The notes under the pieces: model-generated
Seen by the model: the letters and a program-made list of their open reading frames with translations, nothing else
The model's database searches: none
Told to the model about the DNA's origin: nothing
Shown here: piece by piece, positions 5,853-14,369 of the stretch
How the letters are laid out: each line of letters starts with the position of its first letter
Position numbering within the stretch: position 1 is the stretch's first letter
Origin: JAUVKA01 sp964465145
Lineage (GTDB): Bacteria > Bacteroidota > Bacteroidia > Bacteroidales > UBA12481
Reading direction: 5' to 3'
Assembly: GCA_964465145.1 (NCBI GenBank)
Contig: CAYXJR010000043.1
Location: forward strand, 1 to 37,873
Length of the DNA stretch: 37,873 bases
Position numbers and translations under genes: made by a program

Positions 5853-8405
5853 ATGCTACTCATGCGAAAAACTTCAAAACCCATCATCCTTACAGTAAGT
5901 TTGATTTGCCTTCTGGCAATGATCATTCTAATACCCAAAGATCAAAAACCAGCATCCGAACCTGGATACGCACCAAATGAGTGGTTGCTGTCACAGCGGG
6001 TATTTCCACACGGTACCATGAATCCGGATTATTATGAAGCTGCCAGAGCTGAGGCAATCAAGTTTGGCAAACAGGCCCTGAGTTTTAAGTCTGGTACCAT
6101 GAAGTGGGAATTTGCCGGGCCGTCAAATGTTGGAGGCAGGATCACTGATATAGAAATGCATCCATCAGATTTACAAACCATTTATGCTTGTGCAGCCTCA
6201 GGTGGACTATATAAAACATCAGACCAGGGTGCCTCCTGGAAACAAATCTTTGAGAATGAATATACCCTGTCGACAGGCGACCTTGGTATTGCCTATAGTG
6301 ATAAAAATATTCTTTACCTGGGTACGGGTGAACCAAATGGTGGCAATGGATCGATCACATATGATGGATATGGAGTATTCAAATCCACTGATGCAGGTGA
6401 ATCATTTGTTCACGTTGGACTTGAAAATGCAGGTGGAATTGGCCGGGTTGAGGTAAACCCTCAGGATCCGGACAATGTTTTTGTTGCCTGTATGGGTAAC
6501 CTCTTTTCAAATAATCCTGATAGAGGTATTTACAGAACAAAGGATGGTGGTGAAACATGGGAGAATGTGCTTTATATCTCCGACTCAACCGGTGGTATTG
6601 ATCTCTGCATCCATCCAACTCACCCTGATACAGTTTATGCAACAATGTGGGAGCGCGTAAGACATGCCGAGCACAGAAAATATGGCGGTCCTACAAGTGG
6701 GATGTATCGTAGTTATGATGGTGGTGATACATGGACTGAACTTACCAATGGATTGCCAACAGGTGAAATTAGCCGTATAGGACTGGGAATGTCAATGTCT
6801 GATCCAAACATTATTTATGCACATTATTCAAGCTCTGACAGGGTTTGGATTGATTGTTTCAAGACAAGCGATGGAGGAGACAGCTGGGTGGCAACAAACT
6901 CAAATATCGAGGGAACTTACTGGACAGCAAAAATCCAGGTTGATCCGACAAACCCTAATATTCTCTGGAGTACAGGGATAGGCATGTTTAAGTCTGTTGA
7001 TGGGGCTCAATCCTGGTCCCAGATACCAAGCTCATCCAGTCCGGACAACTTTTGGGTCGACCAGCATGCGATTTATCCACATCCTGCCGACCCGAATTTT
7101 GTTGTTTTGGGAAATGATGGGGGAGTGTATATTTCCAAAAATGGGACCACAACCAATAATAAAGTTTTGACCCTCCCAATAACGCAATTCTATACCGTGG
7201 AAGTGAATGAGCAAAATGAAAATCACAGGTATGGTGGCACACAGGATCGAGGAACACAGGGAACTCAGACCGGCTCATTCGATGATTGGCGGTCGTTTTA
7301 TGGGGGTGATGGATTCATTGTGCGTGTTGATCCTACAGATTCAAAATATATGTATGCAGCATCTCAAAGGGGTGGTTTTGTTCGATCAACTAATGGGGGA
7401 GGACGTTTCAGCGGCGCAAAGCCCTCCAGTTCTGATCGTTATAACTGGAAAACACCATATATTTTAGACCCGACTACCCCTGGCACATTATATCTGGGTT
7501 CATACCGGGTTTGGAAATCAACAAATCACGCCATGACTTGGACTCGTATCAGCAACGACCTGACTAATGGTGATCAGGCTCCGTGGAATTACGGGACCAT
7601 TTCTTGCCTGGCTGCTTCCGCAGTTAATGACCAGATAATCCTTGCTGGAACAGACGACGGTAATGTATGGGTAAGCACCAACGGAGGCGCACATTTTGAA
7701 TGGACAAAAGTTTCAGATGATCTGCCGCATAGATGGGTAACCTGTGTAGCAACTGATCCCTGGGATGAGAACACAATATATGTCACCTATTCAGGAATAA
7801 GGTATCATGACCCTGTTCCTCATGTTTTCAGATCAAATGACCTGGGTGCAAGCTGGATCGATATCTCTGGTAATCTCCCTGATTTCCCGGTTAACAATAT
7901 TCAGATTGATCCCGATAATACCGGCAGTTATTATATAGCAACTGACGGGGGAGTGTTTGCTACCTATGACGCAGGTGGAAGCTGGGGATTGATGGGTACA
8001 GGAATGCCCTTCGTGGCTGTTCTTGACCTGAAAATCCATAAACCAAACAGGACGCTTTATGCCGCCACTTTCGGTCGCTCACAATACCGGATCCCACTGA
8101 AAGCTGCGAGTGGAATCAGCCAGGAACCTATAGGGGAAAACAGCATTTCTGTTTATCCTAATCCATCAACAGACCAGGTAACCATTTCTTTCGGGCTTGA
8201 TAACCAAGGAGAAGGAAGTCTGATGATTTTTGACCTGACCGGGAAAATGGTGAAAAATCTATACGAGGGAACTTTTACTCCTGGTAATCACCAGTTCATA
8301 TGGGATGGTTCCAATGAAGGCAGGAAAAGAATTGCCGGAACGTATATTTGTCGTTTAATTGCCGGCGGCATGAATTCATCAACCAGGATAATAATTACTG
8401 ATTAG
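5853..8405 (+). CDS. Large secreted sortilin/BNR-repeat beta-propeller protein with T9SS sorting domain
   Basis: An 850-residue exported protein. The N-terminus has a basic start and a hydrophobic helix (PIILTVSLICLLAMIILI). Many glycosidase-type Asp-box/VPS10 blades follow, recognisable as TSDQGASWKQI, STDAGESFVHV, TKDGGETWENV, SYDGGDTWTEL, TSDGGDSWVAT and SVDGAQSWSQI. The last 80 residues form a type-A type IX secretion signal (SVYPNPSTDQVTISF, LTGKMVKNLYEG, IAGTYICRLIAGG). It should cross the outer membrane by T9SS and be anchored or released outside. The propeller may bind ligands or act on glycans; catalytic identity cannot be read. Starts at 5853 or 5862 are both possible. PorZ at 27.2 kb is a possible partner of its export route. 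Confidence 0.85.
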   Translation: MLLMRKTSKPIILTVSLICLLAMIILIPKDQKPASEPGYAPNEWLLSQRVFPHGTMNPDYYEAARAEAIKFGKQALSFKSGTMKWEFAGPSNVGGRITDIEMHPSDLQTIYACAASGGLYKTSDQGASWKQIFENEYTLSTGDLGIAYSDKNILYLGTGEPNGGNGSITYDGYGVFKSTDAGESFVHVGLENAGGIGRVEVNPQDPDNVFVACMGNLFSNNPDRGIYRTKDGGETWENVLYISDSTGGIDLCIHPTHPDTVYATMWERVRHAEHRKYGGPTSGMYRSYDGGDTWTELTNGLPTGEISRIGLGMSMSDPNIIYAHYSSSDRVWIDCFKTSDGGDSWVATNSNIEGTYWTAKIQVDPTNPNILWSTGIGMFKSVDGAQSWSQIPSSSSPDNFWVDQHAIYPHPADPNFVVLGNDGGVYISKNGTTTNNKVLTLPITQFYTVEVNEQNENHRYGGTQDRGTQGTQTGSFDDWRSFYGGDGFIVRVDPTDSKYMYAASQRGGFVRSTNGGGRFSGAKPSSSDRYNWKTPYILDPTTPGTLYLGSYRVWKSTNHAMTWTRISNDLTNGDQAPWNYGTISCLAASAVNDQIILAGTDDGNVWVSTNGGAHFEWTKVSDDLPHRWVTCVATDPWDENTIYVTYSGIRYHDPVPHVFRSNDLGASWIDISGNLPDFPVNNIQIDPDNTGSYYIATDGGVFATYDAGGSWGLMGTGMPFVAVLDLKIHKPNRTLYAATFGRSQYRIPLKAASGISQEPIGENSISVYPNPSTDQVTISFGLDNQGEGSLMIFDLTGKMVKNLYEGTFTPGNHQFIWDGSNEGRKRIAGTYICRLIAGGMNSSTRIIITD

Positions 8406-8478
8406 ATTTATTTACAAATAAAGCCTGATATTTTCCCGGGTAGTTCAACAATTATCCCCTTTTGATTGTCTTACTCTT

Positions 8479-8505
8479 ATCCTTTGCTACCTTTCAGCAA
8501 AGGAT
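8479..8505 (+). terminator. Stem-loop downstream of the T9SS cargo gene
   Basis: A perfect 10-bp inverted repeat (ATCCTTTGCT and AGCAAAGGAT) with a 7-nt loop lies about 75 bp after the stop codon. There is no immediate T-run, so termination is likely but may be weak or bidirectional. A weaker hairpin (GGAAGACCT/AGGTTTTCC at 8668-8697) sits at the converging end of the next gene. Confidence 0.5.
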
Positions 8506-8696
8506 TGATCCATCAACATATAGTTTTTATTACCAAAAACAATCAAAATGAGAGCACTTTTGAGTAATTACCGCAATTCTGGCAATCAAAAAACCACAAG
8601 CCGAAAAACCAAATTTTTTAAATCAATAACATCCGGCCATAATAAAATAGATTACAAGCTGGAAATAGGAAGACCTGTCTGGTATGATAGGTTTTC

Positions 8697-9455
8697 CTAA
8701 TACACCACAATATAATCTGTATATGAAACCTCCTCGTTCAGGAAACTCTGAAGTTTATCAAAATACTGGCTTAACGGCTGGAACTCTTTTGTAAACTCTT
8801 CTGAAGGGGTTCCCTCTGTTGGGATATAGTTGTTTCTTCGCTCAACAGTATCAAATACATAAATCAATATAAAATGGTCTTTCATTTCACCCCGGTCGCC
8901 TTTCATAATGTATAGGTTCAGCCCGGGGATTTTGTTATAAACTGCTGAATTGAACTCACTGGTAACAAATTTCTCCAAGTCATCACTCTTTCTTTGCTTA
9001 ACATTCAAATAGTGGATCCCTATTATTTCTCCCATCATGGGCCTGACAATGTCAGCATAACCCAGCACTACAAAATCAGTGTATGTGTTGGTCCCCTCAA
9101 CTCCTTGCGGAAGTATGCTCAGGGCCTCCTGCGGCAGAGCATAGAATTGCTTGTAATCCGATGGTGGAGTGGTAGGAAAATAATAATCCCTGGCAGCCTT
9201 ATAATCAAAGCCATAGGCAAAAATGTATTTATTCAACCGCTCACCGCGATCTCCCTTCATTAACCACCCGCTCATTCCCTTGGTATGCGCCTCCAGCACA
9301 TCACACCATTTAGCGTAATAGTTCTTAAAGATGACCTCATTAGTTTCTTCATGTATTTCTATCTCCCGCAGGGCAATCACTTCGGGAAGATCCTGACTGA
9401 AGCAAGCTAAACTAATTCCCAGCCCAATAACTATTATGAATATTATATTTTTCAT
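8697..9455 (-). CDS. Secreted protein with two internal repeats, function unknown
   Basis: A 252-residue product from the ATG at 9453-9455, which begins a standard signal peptide (MKNIIFIIVIGLGISLACFS). A longer in-frame start at 9551 would bury that peptide and is rejected. The mature protein is an internal duplication. The motif MKGDRGE occurs at residues 66-72 and again at 184-190, a 118-residue offset. In each half it is followed by a (F/V)FD/YGFD-type strand, a Pro/Thr-rich loop and a closing Y-T-D-(F/Y)-(V/I)-V strand. The cysteine at residue 18 lies in the signal region, but the context is not a strong lipobox. The repeats suggest two copies of an alpha/beta, possibly dimeric-barrel, domain. 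No family is recognised with confidence. Confidence 0.72.
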   Translation of the reverse strand: MKNIIFIIVIGLGISLACFSQDLPEVIALREIEIHEETNEVIFKNYYAKWCDVLEAHTKGMSGWLMKGDRGERLNKYIFAYGFDYKAARDYYFPTTPPSDYKQFYALPQEALSILPQGVEGTNTYTDFVVLGYADIVRPMMGEIIGIHYLNVKQRKSDDLEKFVTSEFNSAVYNKIPGLNLYIMKGDRGEMKDHFILIYVFDTVERRNNYIPTEGTPSEEFTKEFQPLSQYFDKLQSFLNEEVSYTDYIVVY

Positions 9456-9590
9456 GGCTTTTTGGATTGATTTGTCCGATATATAAATATATGGAAAAAT
9501 ATGGAAACGGCAAGATGTTTCCTGTTTTGCAGAATATCGACAATCCAACATGATTCATCAAAAAAGGCATAAAGTCAGAAAACGAAATAT

Positions 9591-9598
9591 TATCTTTG
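9591..9598 (+). promoter_or_regulatory. -7 element of the dCMP deaminase operon promoter
   Basis: TATCTTTG matches the Bacteroidota -7 consensus TAnnTTTG exactly and lies 50 bp upstream of the ATG at 9649. A convincing -33 TTTG at the right distance was not seen. Confidence 0.45.
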
Positions 9599-9648
9599 CC
9601 CAGATTGTTAAATGCATAATAAACCATTAGTAATACTCTGTAAACAAA

Positions 9649-10089
9649 ATGGATTTGGATAAACCATACGGCGAAAAACAAGGTCAATTTGATATGCAAT
9701 ACTTGCGGATGGCCAGTATCTGGGCCCAGAATTCATATTGCAACAGGAGAAAAGTAGGGGCACTGATGGTTAAAGACCGGATGATCATCTCAGATGGATA
9801 CAACGGAACACCTATGGGATTCGAAAATATTTGCGAAGATGAATCCGGGCAAACGAAGCCATACGTTCTGCACGCTGAGGCCAATGCCATCACCAAAGTA
9901 GCGAAAACCAACCAAAGCTCCCTGGGCTCGACCCTTTATATAACCTCTTCTCCTTGCATAGAATGTGCTAAACTCATTATCCAGGCAGGAATAATCCGGG
10001 TGGTTTTCTGTGAAAATTATCGCAACGAGGAAGGTTTACAGCTTCTTCAGCGAGCTAATATTGAAACACATTATCTTGAATTGGAATAA
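9649..10089 (+). CDS. dCMP/cytidine-type deaminase
   Basis: A 146-residue zinc deaminase that converts dCMP to dUMP for thymidylate synthesis. The catalytic signatures are complete: HAEANAI (His75 zinc ligand, Glu77 proton shuttle) and SSPCIECAKLI (Cys103 and Cys106 zinc ligands). The N-terminal region (ASIWAQNSYCNRRKVGALMV and GYNGTPMGFENIC) is characteristic of the deoxycytidylate deaminase (ComEB-like) group rather than short cytidine deaminases. It is followed by one base and then the GTG start of the S41 protease. That coupling is a common Bacteroidota arrangement. Confidence 0.9.
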   Translation: MDLDKPYGEKQGQFDMQYLRMASIWAQNSYCNRRKVGALMVKDRMIISDGYNGTPMGFENICEDESGQTKPYVLHAEANAITKVAKTNQSSLGSTLYITSSPCIECAKLIIQAGIIRVVFCENYRNEEGLQLLQRANIETHYLELE

Positions 10090-10090
10090 G

Positions 10091-11704
10091 GTGAATTCAG
10101 AACGGAACAAATTAAGGATCATTCTGCCCCTCATTATTGCTGCGGGAATAACCGGGGGCATCCTGCTGGGATATATGATCCAATACAATTCCAAGGGAAG
10201 TGTGTCCATGGATTCCTTTTCCCACCCCGACAAAGTATCCTCTATTCTTGGTTATATTGAAAACAATTATGTGGACTCCGTTAATCGGGCAGATTTTAAC
10301 GAAATTCTTATCCCTGAAATCCTTAAAAACCTTGACCCTCACAGCATTTACATCCCCCCGCGAGATCTTGCAGGTGTTAATGAAACCCTGCGTGGTAATT
10401 TTGACGGAATAGGGGTGCAATTTAATATGCAGGAAGATACCATTCTCGTTATCCAGGCAATACGGGGAGGGCCCTCGGAAAAAGCCGGGATTCTGGCCGG
10501 TGACAGGATTGTTAGTGTAAATGACAGCACGGTGGCTGGCGTTGGAATACCTGAAGATTCTGTAATAAGCTGGCTGCGTGGGCCAAATGGATCAAAGGTA
10601 AATGTGGGTGTTGTCAGAAAAGGTTTAGACCAGCCTATTGACTTCACCCTGACACGTGGCAAAATCCCTCTATACAGCGTGGATGTTTCCTATATGATGA
10701 CAAATGAAACCGGCTTTCTTAAAATCACAACTTTTTCTCAAACAACCTACACTGAATTCATTGAAAACCTTAATAAACTTTTAAAACAGGGGTGTACCAG
10801 ACTCATAATTGACTTGCGTGGAAATTCCGGGGGCATTATGGACCCTGCCATTCAGATTGCTGATGCCTTTCTTGATGAAGGCCAATTAATCGTTTATACA
10901 GAGGGGAATAACAGAAAAAGAGAGGATTTTTATGCCAGCAGACAGGTTCCGGGCAAAGACCTTGAACTGGCTATATTAATTGATGAAGGATCAGCATCTG
11001 CTTCTGAGATTGTTGCCGGTGCCATCCAGGACAATGACAGAGGAATAATTATCGGCAGGCGTTCTTTTGGAAAGGGGCTGGTACAGGAACAGGTCATGCT
11101 TTCTGATGGATCAGCACTCAGGCTCACAACCGCCCGTTATTATTCTCCCACCGGCCGTTGCATACAAAGAGACTACACAAATGGTAAGGAAGATTATTAC
11201 CTCGACTTTCATCGCCGTTTTAGTCAGGGTGAAATGATGGAAGAAGATAGTATACATTTCCCCGATTCATTGAAATTTGTAACCCCCGGCGGCCGAATTG
11301 TTTATGGAGGCGGGGGTATAATGCCCGACCATTTTGTCCCTTACGATACAACCGGGGTAACTCCTTTCCTGATGAGACTCACCAGGGCCGGGGCAATTTA
11401 CAGATTTGCCCTTCTTTATTCTGATAATCACAGAGAAAACCTGAGTGCCTTTTCTTCGGCTTCTCAAATCTCCGACTATCTGGAGAACGGTCCTCTGCTT
11501 AAAGAATTTCTATCATATGCCAGGAGTAATGGAATTTCGGTCAAAGACAGCGAAATAAAAGCCTCGGAAGAAATTGTTTTGACACAAATCAAAGCTTATA
11601 TAAGTCGCAACCTCCTCGATAACGAAGGATTCTATCCTATCATTCAAAGAATTGATACCACCCTGAAAGAAGCCTTGGGCCTTATTGAAAAGAAAAAATC
11701 CTGA
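10091..11704 (+). CDS. C-terminal processing peptidase (S41 family, PDZ domain)
   Basis: An inner-membrane-anchored periplasmic protease of the CtpA/Prc group that trims or degrades envelope proteins. I choose the GTG at 10091, giving 537 residues. It falls 1 bp after the deaminase stop and leads straight into the membrane anchor (LRIILPLIIAAGITGGILL). The ATG at 10010 would overlap the upstream gene by 80 bp. A PDZ domain spans about residues 85-180 (GIGVQFN, GPSEKAGILAGDRIVSVN). The catalytic Ser is Ser303 in GSASASEI, with Lys328 in SFGKGLVQ 25 residues later, the usual spacing. The IDLRGNSGG loop is intact. It is probably translationally coupled to the deaminase. Confidence 0.88.
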   Translation: MNSERNKLRIILPLIIAAGITGGILLGYMIQYNSKGSVSMDSFSHPDKVSSILGYIENNYVDSVNRADFNEILIPEILKNLDPHSIYIPPRDLAGVNETLRGNFDGIGVQFNMQEDTILVIQAIRGGPSEKAGILAGDRIVSVNDSTVAGVGIPEDSVISWLRGPNGSKVNVGVVRKGLDQPIDFTLTRGKIPLYSVDVSYMMTNETGFLKITTFSQTTYTEFIENLNKLLKQGCTRLIIDLRGNSGGIMDPAIQIADAFLDEGQLIVYTEGNNRKREDFYASRQVPGKDLELAILIDEGSASASEIVAGAIQDNDRGIIIGRRSFGKGLVQEQVMLSDGSALRLTTARYYSPTGRCIQRDYTNGKEDYYLDFHRRFSQGEMMEEDSIHFPDSLKFVTPGGRIVYGGGGIMPDHFVPYDTTGVTPFLMRLTRAGAIYRFALLYSDNHRENLSAFSSASQISDYLENGPLLKEFLSYARSNGISVKDSEIKASEEIVLTQIKAYISRNLLDNEGFYPIIQRIDTTLKEALGLIEKKKS

Positions 11705-11721
11705 TTTGTTTAAACTCTTCG

Positions 11722-11752
11722 ATGGTTTATCTGTCCAAGGCATGTAAACCAT
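11722..11752 (+). promoter_or_regulatory. Hairpin in the leader of the Gly/Arg-rich peptide gene
   Basis: ATGGTTTA at 11722-11729 pairs with TAAACCAT at 11745-11752 across a 15-nt loop. It lies 18 bp after the protease stop and ends 17 bp before the peptide ATG, so it could terminate the upstream transcript or shape the leader. Function is inferred from position only. Confidence 0.35.
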
Positions 11753-11769
11753 ACATTGGAGGATTAAAA

Positions 11770-11952
11770 ATGACAAAGAAAATCAACCTATTAAGTTTCA
11801 GTATACTAGCTATACTGTTAATGTTGTCGGGTTCGGTTTTTGCACAAAACGGACGCAGAGGCCAGCGCATGCAGGCCATGCAAGGACGCAGAGGCGGCCG
11901 CGGACCAGCTCCCATGCAGGGTCAAAGAGGCGGATATAGACAGGGATTTTAA
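11770..11952 (+). CDS. 60-residue secreted Gly/Arg-rich peptide
   Basis: The ATG at 11770 is preceded by GGAGG about 8 bp upstream, an unusually clear Shine-Dalgarno site for this genome, so it is preferred over an in-frame ATG at 11722. The product has a strong signal peptide (ILAILLMLSGSVFAQ). The mature part is about 36 residues made almost entirely of Gly, Arg, Gln, Met and Pro, with the units GRRGQR, GRRGGRG and GQRGGYRQGF. It contains no acidic residue and no lysine after the cleavage site. It is followed by a strong Rho-independent terminator, which argues for a real transcript. Function is unknown; RNA, DNA, polyanion or membrane binding would fit the charge. Confidence 0.6.
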   Translation: MTKKINLLSFSILAILLMLSGSVFAQNGRRGQRMQAMQGRRGGRGPAPMQGQRGGYRQGF

Positions 11953-11976
11953 TACCTGCCATTCCAGGTTTAAAGG

Positions 11977-12030
11977 CCGGTCAGGAACCGATCCACGAAA
12001 AAGTGGATTGAACACCTGGCCGGTTTTTTT
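11977..12030 (+). terminator. Strong Rho-independent terminator with nested hairpin
   Basis: CCGGTCAGG (11977-11985) pairs with CCTGGCCGG (12015-12023), with one G-U pair, and is followed at once by seven T. Inside it a second stem, ATCCAC/GTGGAT (11991-12008), closes on a 6-nt loop. It ends the Gly/Arg-rich peptide transcript and insulates the downstream pseudogene. Confidence 0.85.
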
Positions 12031-12058
12031 GTTACTTTACAGAAAGAAATTGAATCCC

Positions 12059-13473
12059 ATGATGCAAAGATTACAACATCTACTGATCCCTGTAATGTTG
12101 CTAGCCATGATCAGCTGCCAACCCAGGGGGCAAAACATCAAAATCATTGCTACTACTGATGTTCATGGATCATTTTTCCCTACAGATATTAATTCAGGCA
12201 AAGAAAAGCCAGTATCCCTGGCAAGGGTGCAAAGCCTGGTAAGAATTGAACGATCGATCCAGGATCAGGAAGTGGTTCTTTTGGATAATGGGGACATAAT
12301 TCAGGGTGATCCGGTGGTGTATTATTACAATTTTGAAAAAACGGATGTACCCCATCTTTGCGGTCAAATATTGAACTTCATGAAGTACGATGCTGCCACT
12401 GTAGGTAATCATGATATAGAAGCCGGACACCCCGTGTACGATAGACTTGTTAGTGAATCCAACTTTCCCTGGCTTGCTGCCAATGCCATCAGTACAGACA
12501 ACGGAGAACCATATTTTCAACCCTACAGTATTATTGAAAAAGGGGGAGTACGCATGGCAGTCCTTGGGCTGATAACCCCGGCTATCCCCTCATGGCTTCC
12601 ACCCGATATCTGGTCAGGAAATCTGGAAAATGGATAATCAAAAGGCTTGAAGGCTCGAACCAGCCTGTGGAGGAATTCGAACCTGATCAATTATTCATGG
12701 AAAAGTTTGGCTATGCACAAACAGAGGTCAGGGAATATGTGGCACGAACCCTGGGGACTATCTCTGAGACAATATCCTCCAGAGATGCTTTTTTTGGCCC
12801 CTCAGCTTTTATTGACCTGATCCATCAGGTACAACTCGATATTTCAGGTGCTGATATTTCTTTTGCTGCTCCCCTGTCGTTTGACACAGAAATTTCAGGG
12901 GGAGATATTAAGGTAGGAGACCTATTTGAATTATAACGGTACGAAAACTTACTATATACAATGGCGTTGAGCGGTCAGGAAATTCTCGACTACCTGAATT
13001 TTTCATATGCAGGATGGTTTAACACCATGAAGTCACCAACTGATCACCTTATTCGCTTCACTGAAAACAGCCAGGGCCGGCTGCAAACCAGGCGTGCATA
13101 TTACAATTTTGATTCAGCCATGGGATTGCAATATGAGGTAGATGTAAGTAAACCAGCTGGTGAGATGGTAAAGATACTTGGACTGGCAGATGGAAAAACT
13201 TTCGACTTGGATCATAAATACCTGGTAGCTCTAAACTCATACCGTGGAAACGGCGGTGGGGGTCACCTGGTTGAGGGTGCAGGAATTGCCCCGGAGGAAC
13301 TGGTTGATAGATTGGTTAATACCACAACAAAAGACCTGCGGTATAATATGATGAAATGGATTGAGGAACGCAAGGTGATCACTCCGAAACCCTCCGGACA
13401 ATGGACAGTTATACCGGGCTATCTTTTTGAATCGGGGAAAAAACAGGATTACCCGATTTTATTCAGAAACTGA
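12059..13473 (+). pseudogene. Decayed bifunctional metallophosphatase/5'-nucleotidase (UshA/CpdB-like) lipoprotein
   Basis: Three open pieces together make one family member. Piece 1 (12059-12637) has a lipoprotein-like signal (LLAMISC) and the catalytic start of the metallophosphatase domain: IIATTDVHGSF, LLDNGDIIQGD and TVGNHDIEAG. It stops soon after WLPPDIWSG. Piece 2 (about 12625-12936, other frame) resumes at GSNQPVEEFEPDQ and runs through the C-terminal substrate-domain start to GDLFEL. The segment between, which should contain the GHDH metal motif, is absent, so roughly 100-150 codons are deleted with a frame change. Piece 3 (12937-13473) continues piece 2 in frame after a TAA at 12934-12936, where the family has Tyr (LFxLYxYEN). 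Two independent lesions indicate loss of function. The 3' end overlaps the converging hydrolase by 25 bp. Confidence 0.85.
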
Positions 13474-14246
13474 AAAATTCCTTTCCGTGCTTCTTCCGGT
13501 TCCTCAATAAATCCCATATGACCCGAATTCTCCAGTATCAAGCGGCTGGAACCAATTGGGAGAATAGTGGTCAAGGAAACTTCCTCAAAAGGGATGTAAT
13601 TATCTTTTCTGCCAATGATATTAAGACAAGGGACCTTTGCCTGCTCCAATATAGATGAACGATCAGGACGTGATTTCAGCCCCCGAATTGCAGCAATAAC
13701 ACCCTCGTCAGATAATCCATGTGCAATCTGCTTTGAAAATCGCACAGCATCCTGGAACTTTTCAAGATTGTCAGTTGCATACATGTTGGGAATATTTTGA
13801 ATCACCAATAACCGCTTAAGCCCTTTTTCTATGATTTTTATTTCCCTATTTCTCTTTTTGCCAACTTCGTAGCTGTCAGCATGTGTATGACTGTGGAACA
13901 GGGAAATAGCCTTGAAAATTTCAGGATATAGCTCCAGAGCTGCCAGGGCGGAATAACCACCCATGGAATGCCCGAAAATAACTGCTTTTTCAATCCCAAG
14001 ATGGACCAGAACCTTTTTTACAACTCCTGCCATCACATCCATCCCCGAAACTGGCCCAAAGATTCCTGTCCCTCCATGTCCAGGCAGATCGATGCAGATT
14101 ATTCGGTATTTTGATTCAAAAAATTTGGTGAAACATACCCAGATATCCAGGGATTCCAGATGACCGTGCAGAAAAACAAGCGGTTCCCCTTTTCCTGCAT
14201 CATCATAACGAATGGGGATATCGTTCTTTTTTATACTGTAAATCAT
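13449..14246 (-). CDS. Alpha/beta-hydrolase
   Basis: A 265-residue cytosolic alpha/beta-hydrolase of the BioH/esterase-lipase type. The oxyanion-hole motif is FLHGHLES, the nucleophile elbow GHSMGG places Ser94, the acid is Asp215 in IIGRKDNYIPF, and the base is His243 in ENSGHMGFIEEP. The triad is complete and in the usual order and spacing. Length is typical. No signal peptide is visible. It converges on the pseudogene and overlaps its last 25 bp. Substrate cannot be told from the sequence; carboxylester hydrolysis is the most general expectation. Confidence 0.85.
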   Translation of the reverse strand: MIYSIKKNDIPIRYDDAGKGEPLVFLHGHLESLDIWVCFTKFFESKYRIICIDLPGHGGTGIFGPVSGMDVMAGVVKKVLVHLGIEKAVIFGHSMGGYSALAALELYPEIFKAISLFHSHTHADSYEVGKKRNREIKIIEKGLKRLLVIQNIPNMYATDNLEKFQDAVRFSKQIAHGLSDEGVIAAIRGLKSRPDRSSILEQAKVPCLNIIGRKDNYIPFEEVSLTTILPIGSSRLILENSGHMGFIEEPEEARKGIFQFLNKIG

Positions 14247-14341
14247 TGGAAGAAAACTTTCTACAAAGATAATAATTCGCCCCTGCTACTTTAGACTCTT
14301 TATAAATTTCAATTATTAAATAATTCACAATTCTAAAATTC

Positions 14342-14349
14342 TACCTTTG
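14342..14349 (+). promoter_or_regulatory. -7 element of the sdhCAB promoter
   Basis: TACCTTTG, an exact match to TAnnTTTG, lies 20 bp upstream of the sdhC ATG in an AT-rich leader. No good -33 TTTG is seen at 19-21 bp. Confidence 0.5.
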
Positions 14350-14369
14350 CGTAAACCAAACCAAAAAAG

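Noticed and set aside
8548..8700. 50-codon plus-strand ORF between the T9SS cargo gene and the repeat protein gene
   Set aside because: It has no recognisable domain or signal, overlaps the convergent gene's stop and lies in hairpin-rich spacer DNA; composition looks random.
10010..10090. ATG at 10010 as the start of the S41 protease
   Set aside because: It overlaps the deaminase by 80 bp and puts an odd 27-residue leader before the membrane anchor. GTG at 10091 fits the operon spacing.
11840..12058. Longer N-terminal extension of the 5'-nucleotidase frame
   Set aside because: It would read through the Gly/Arg-rich peptide gene and its terminator. The lipoprotein signal begins at 12059.
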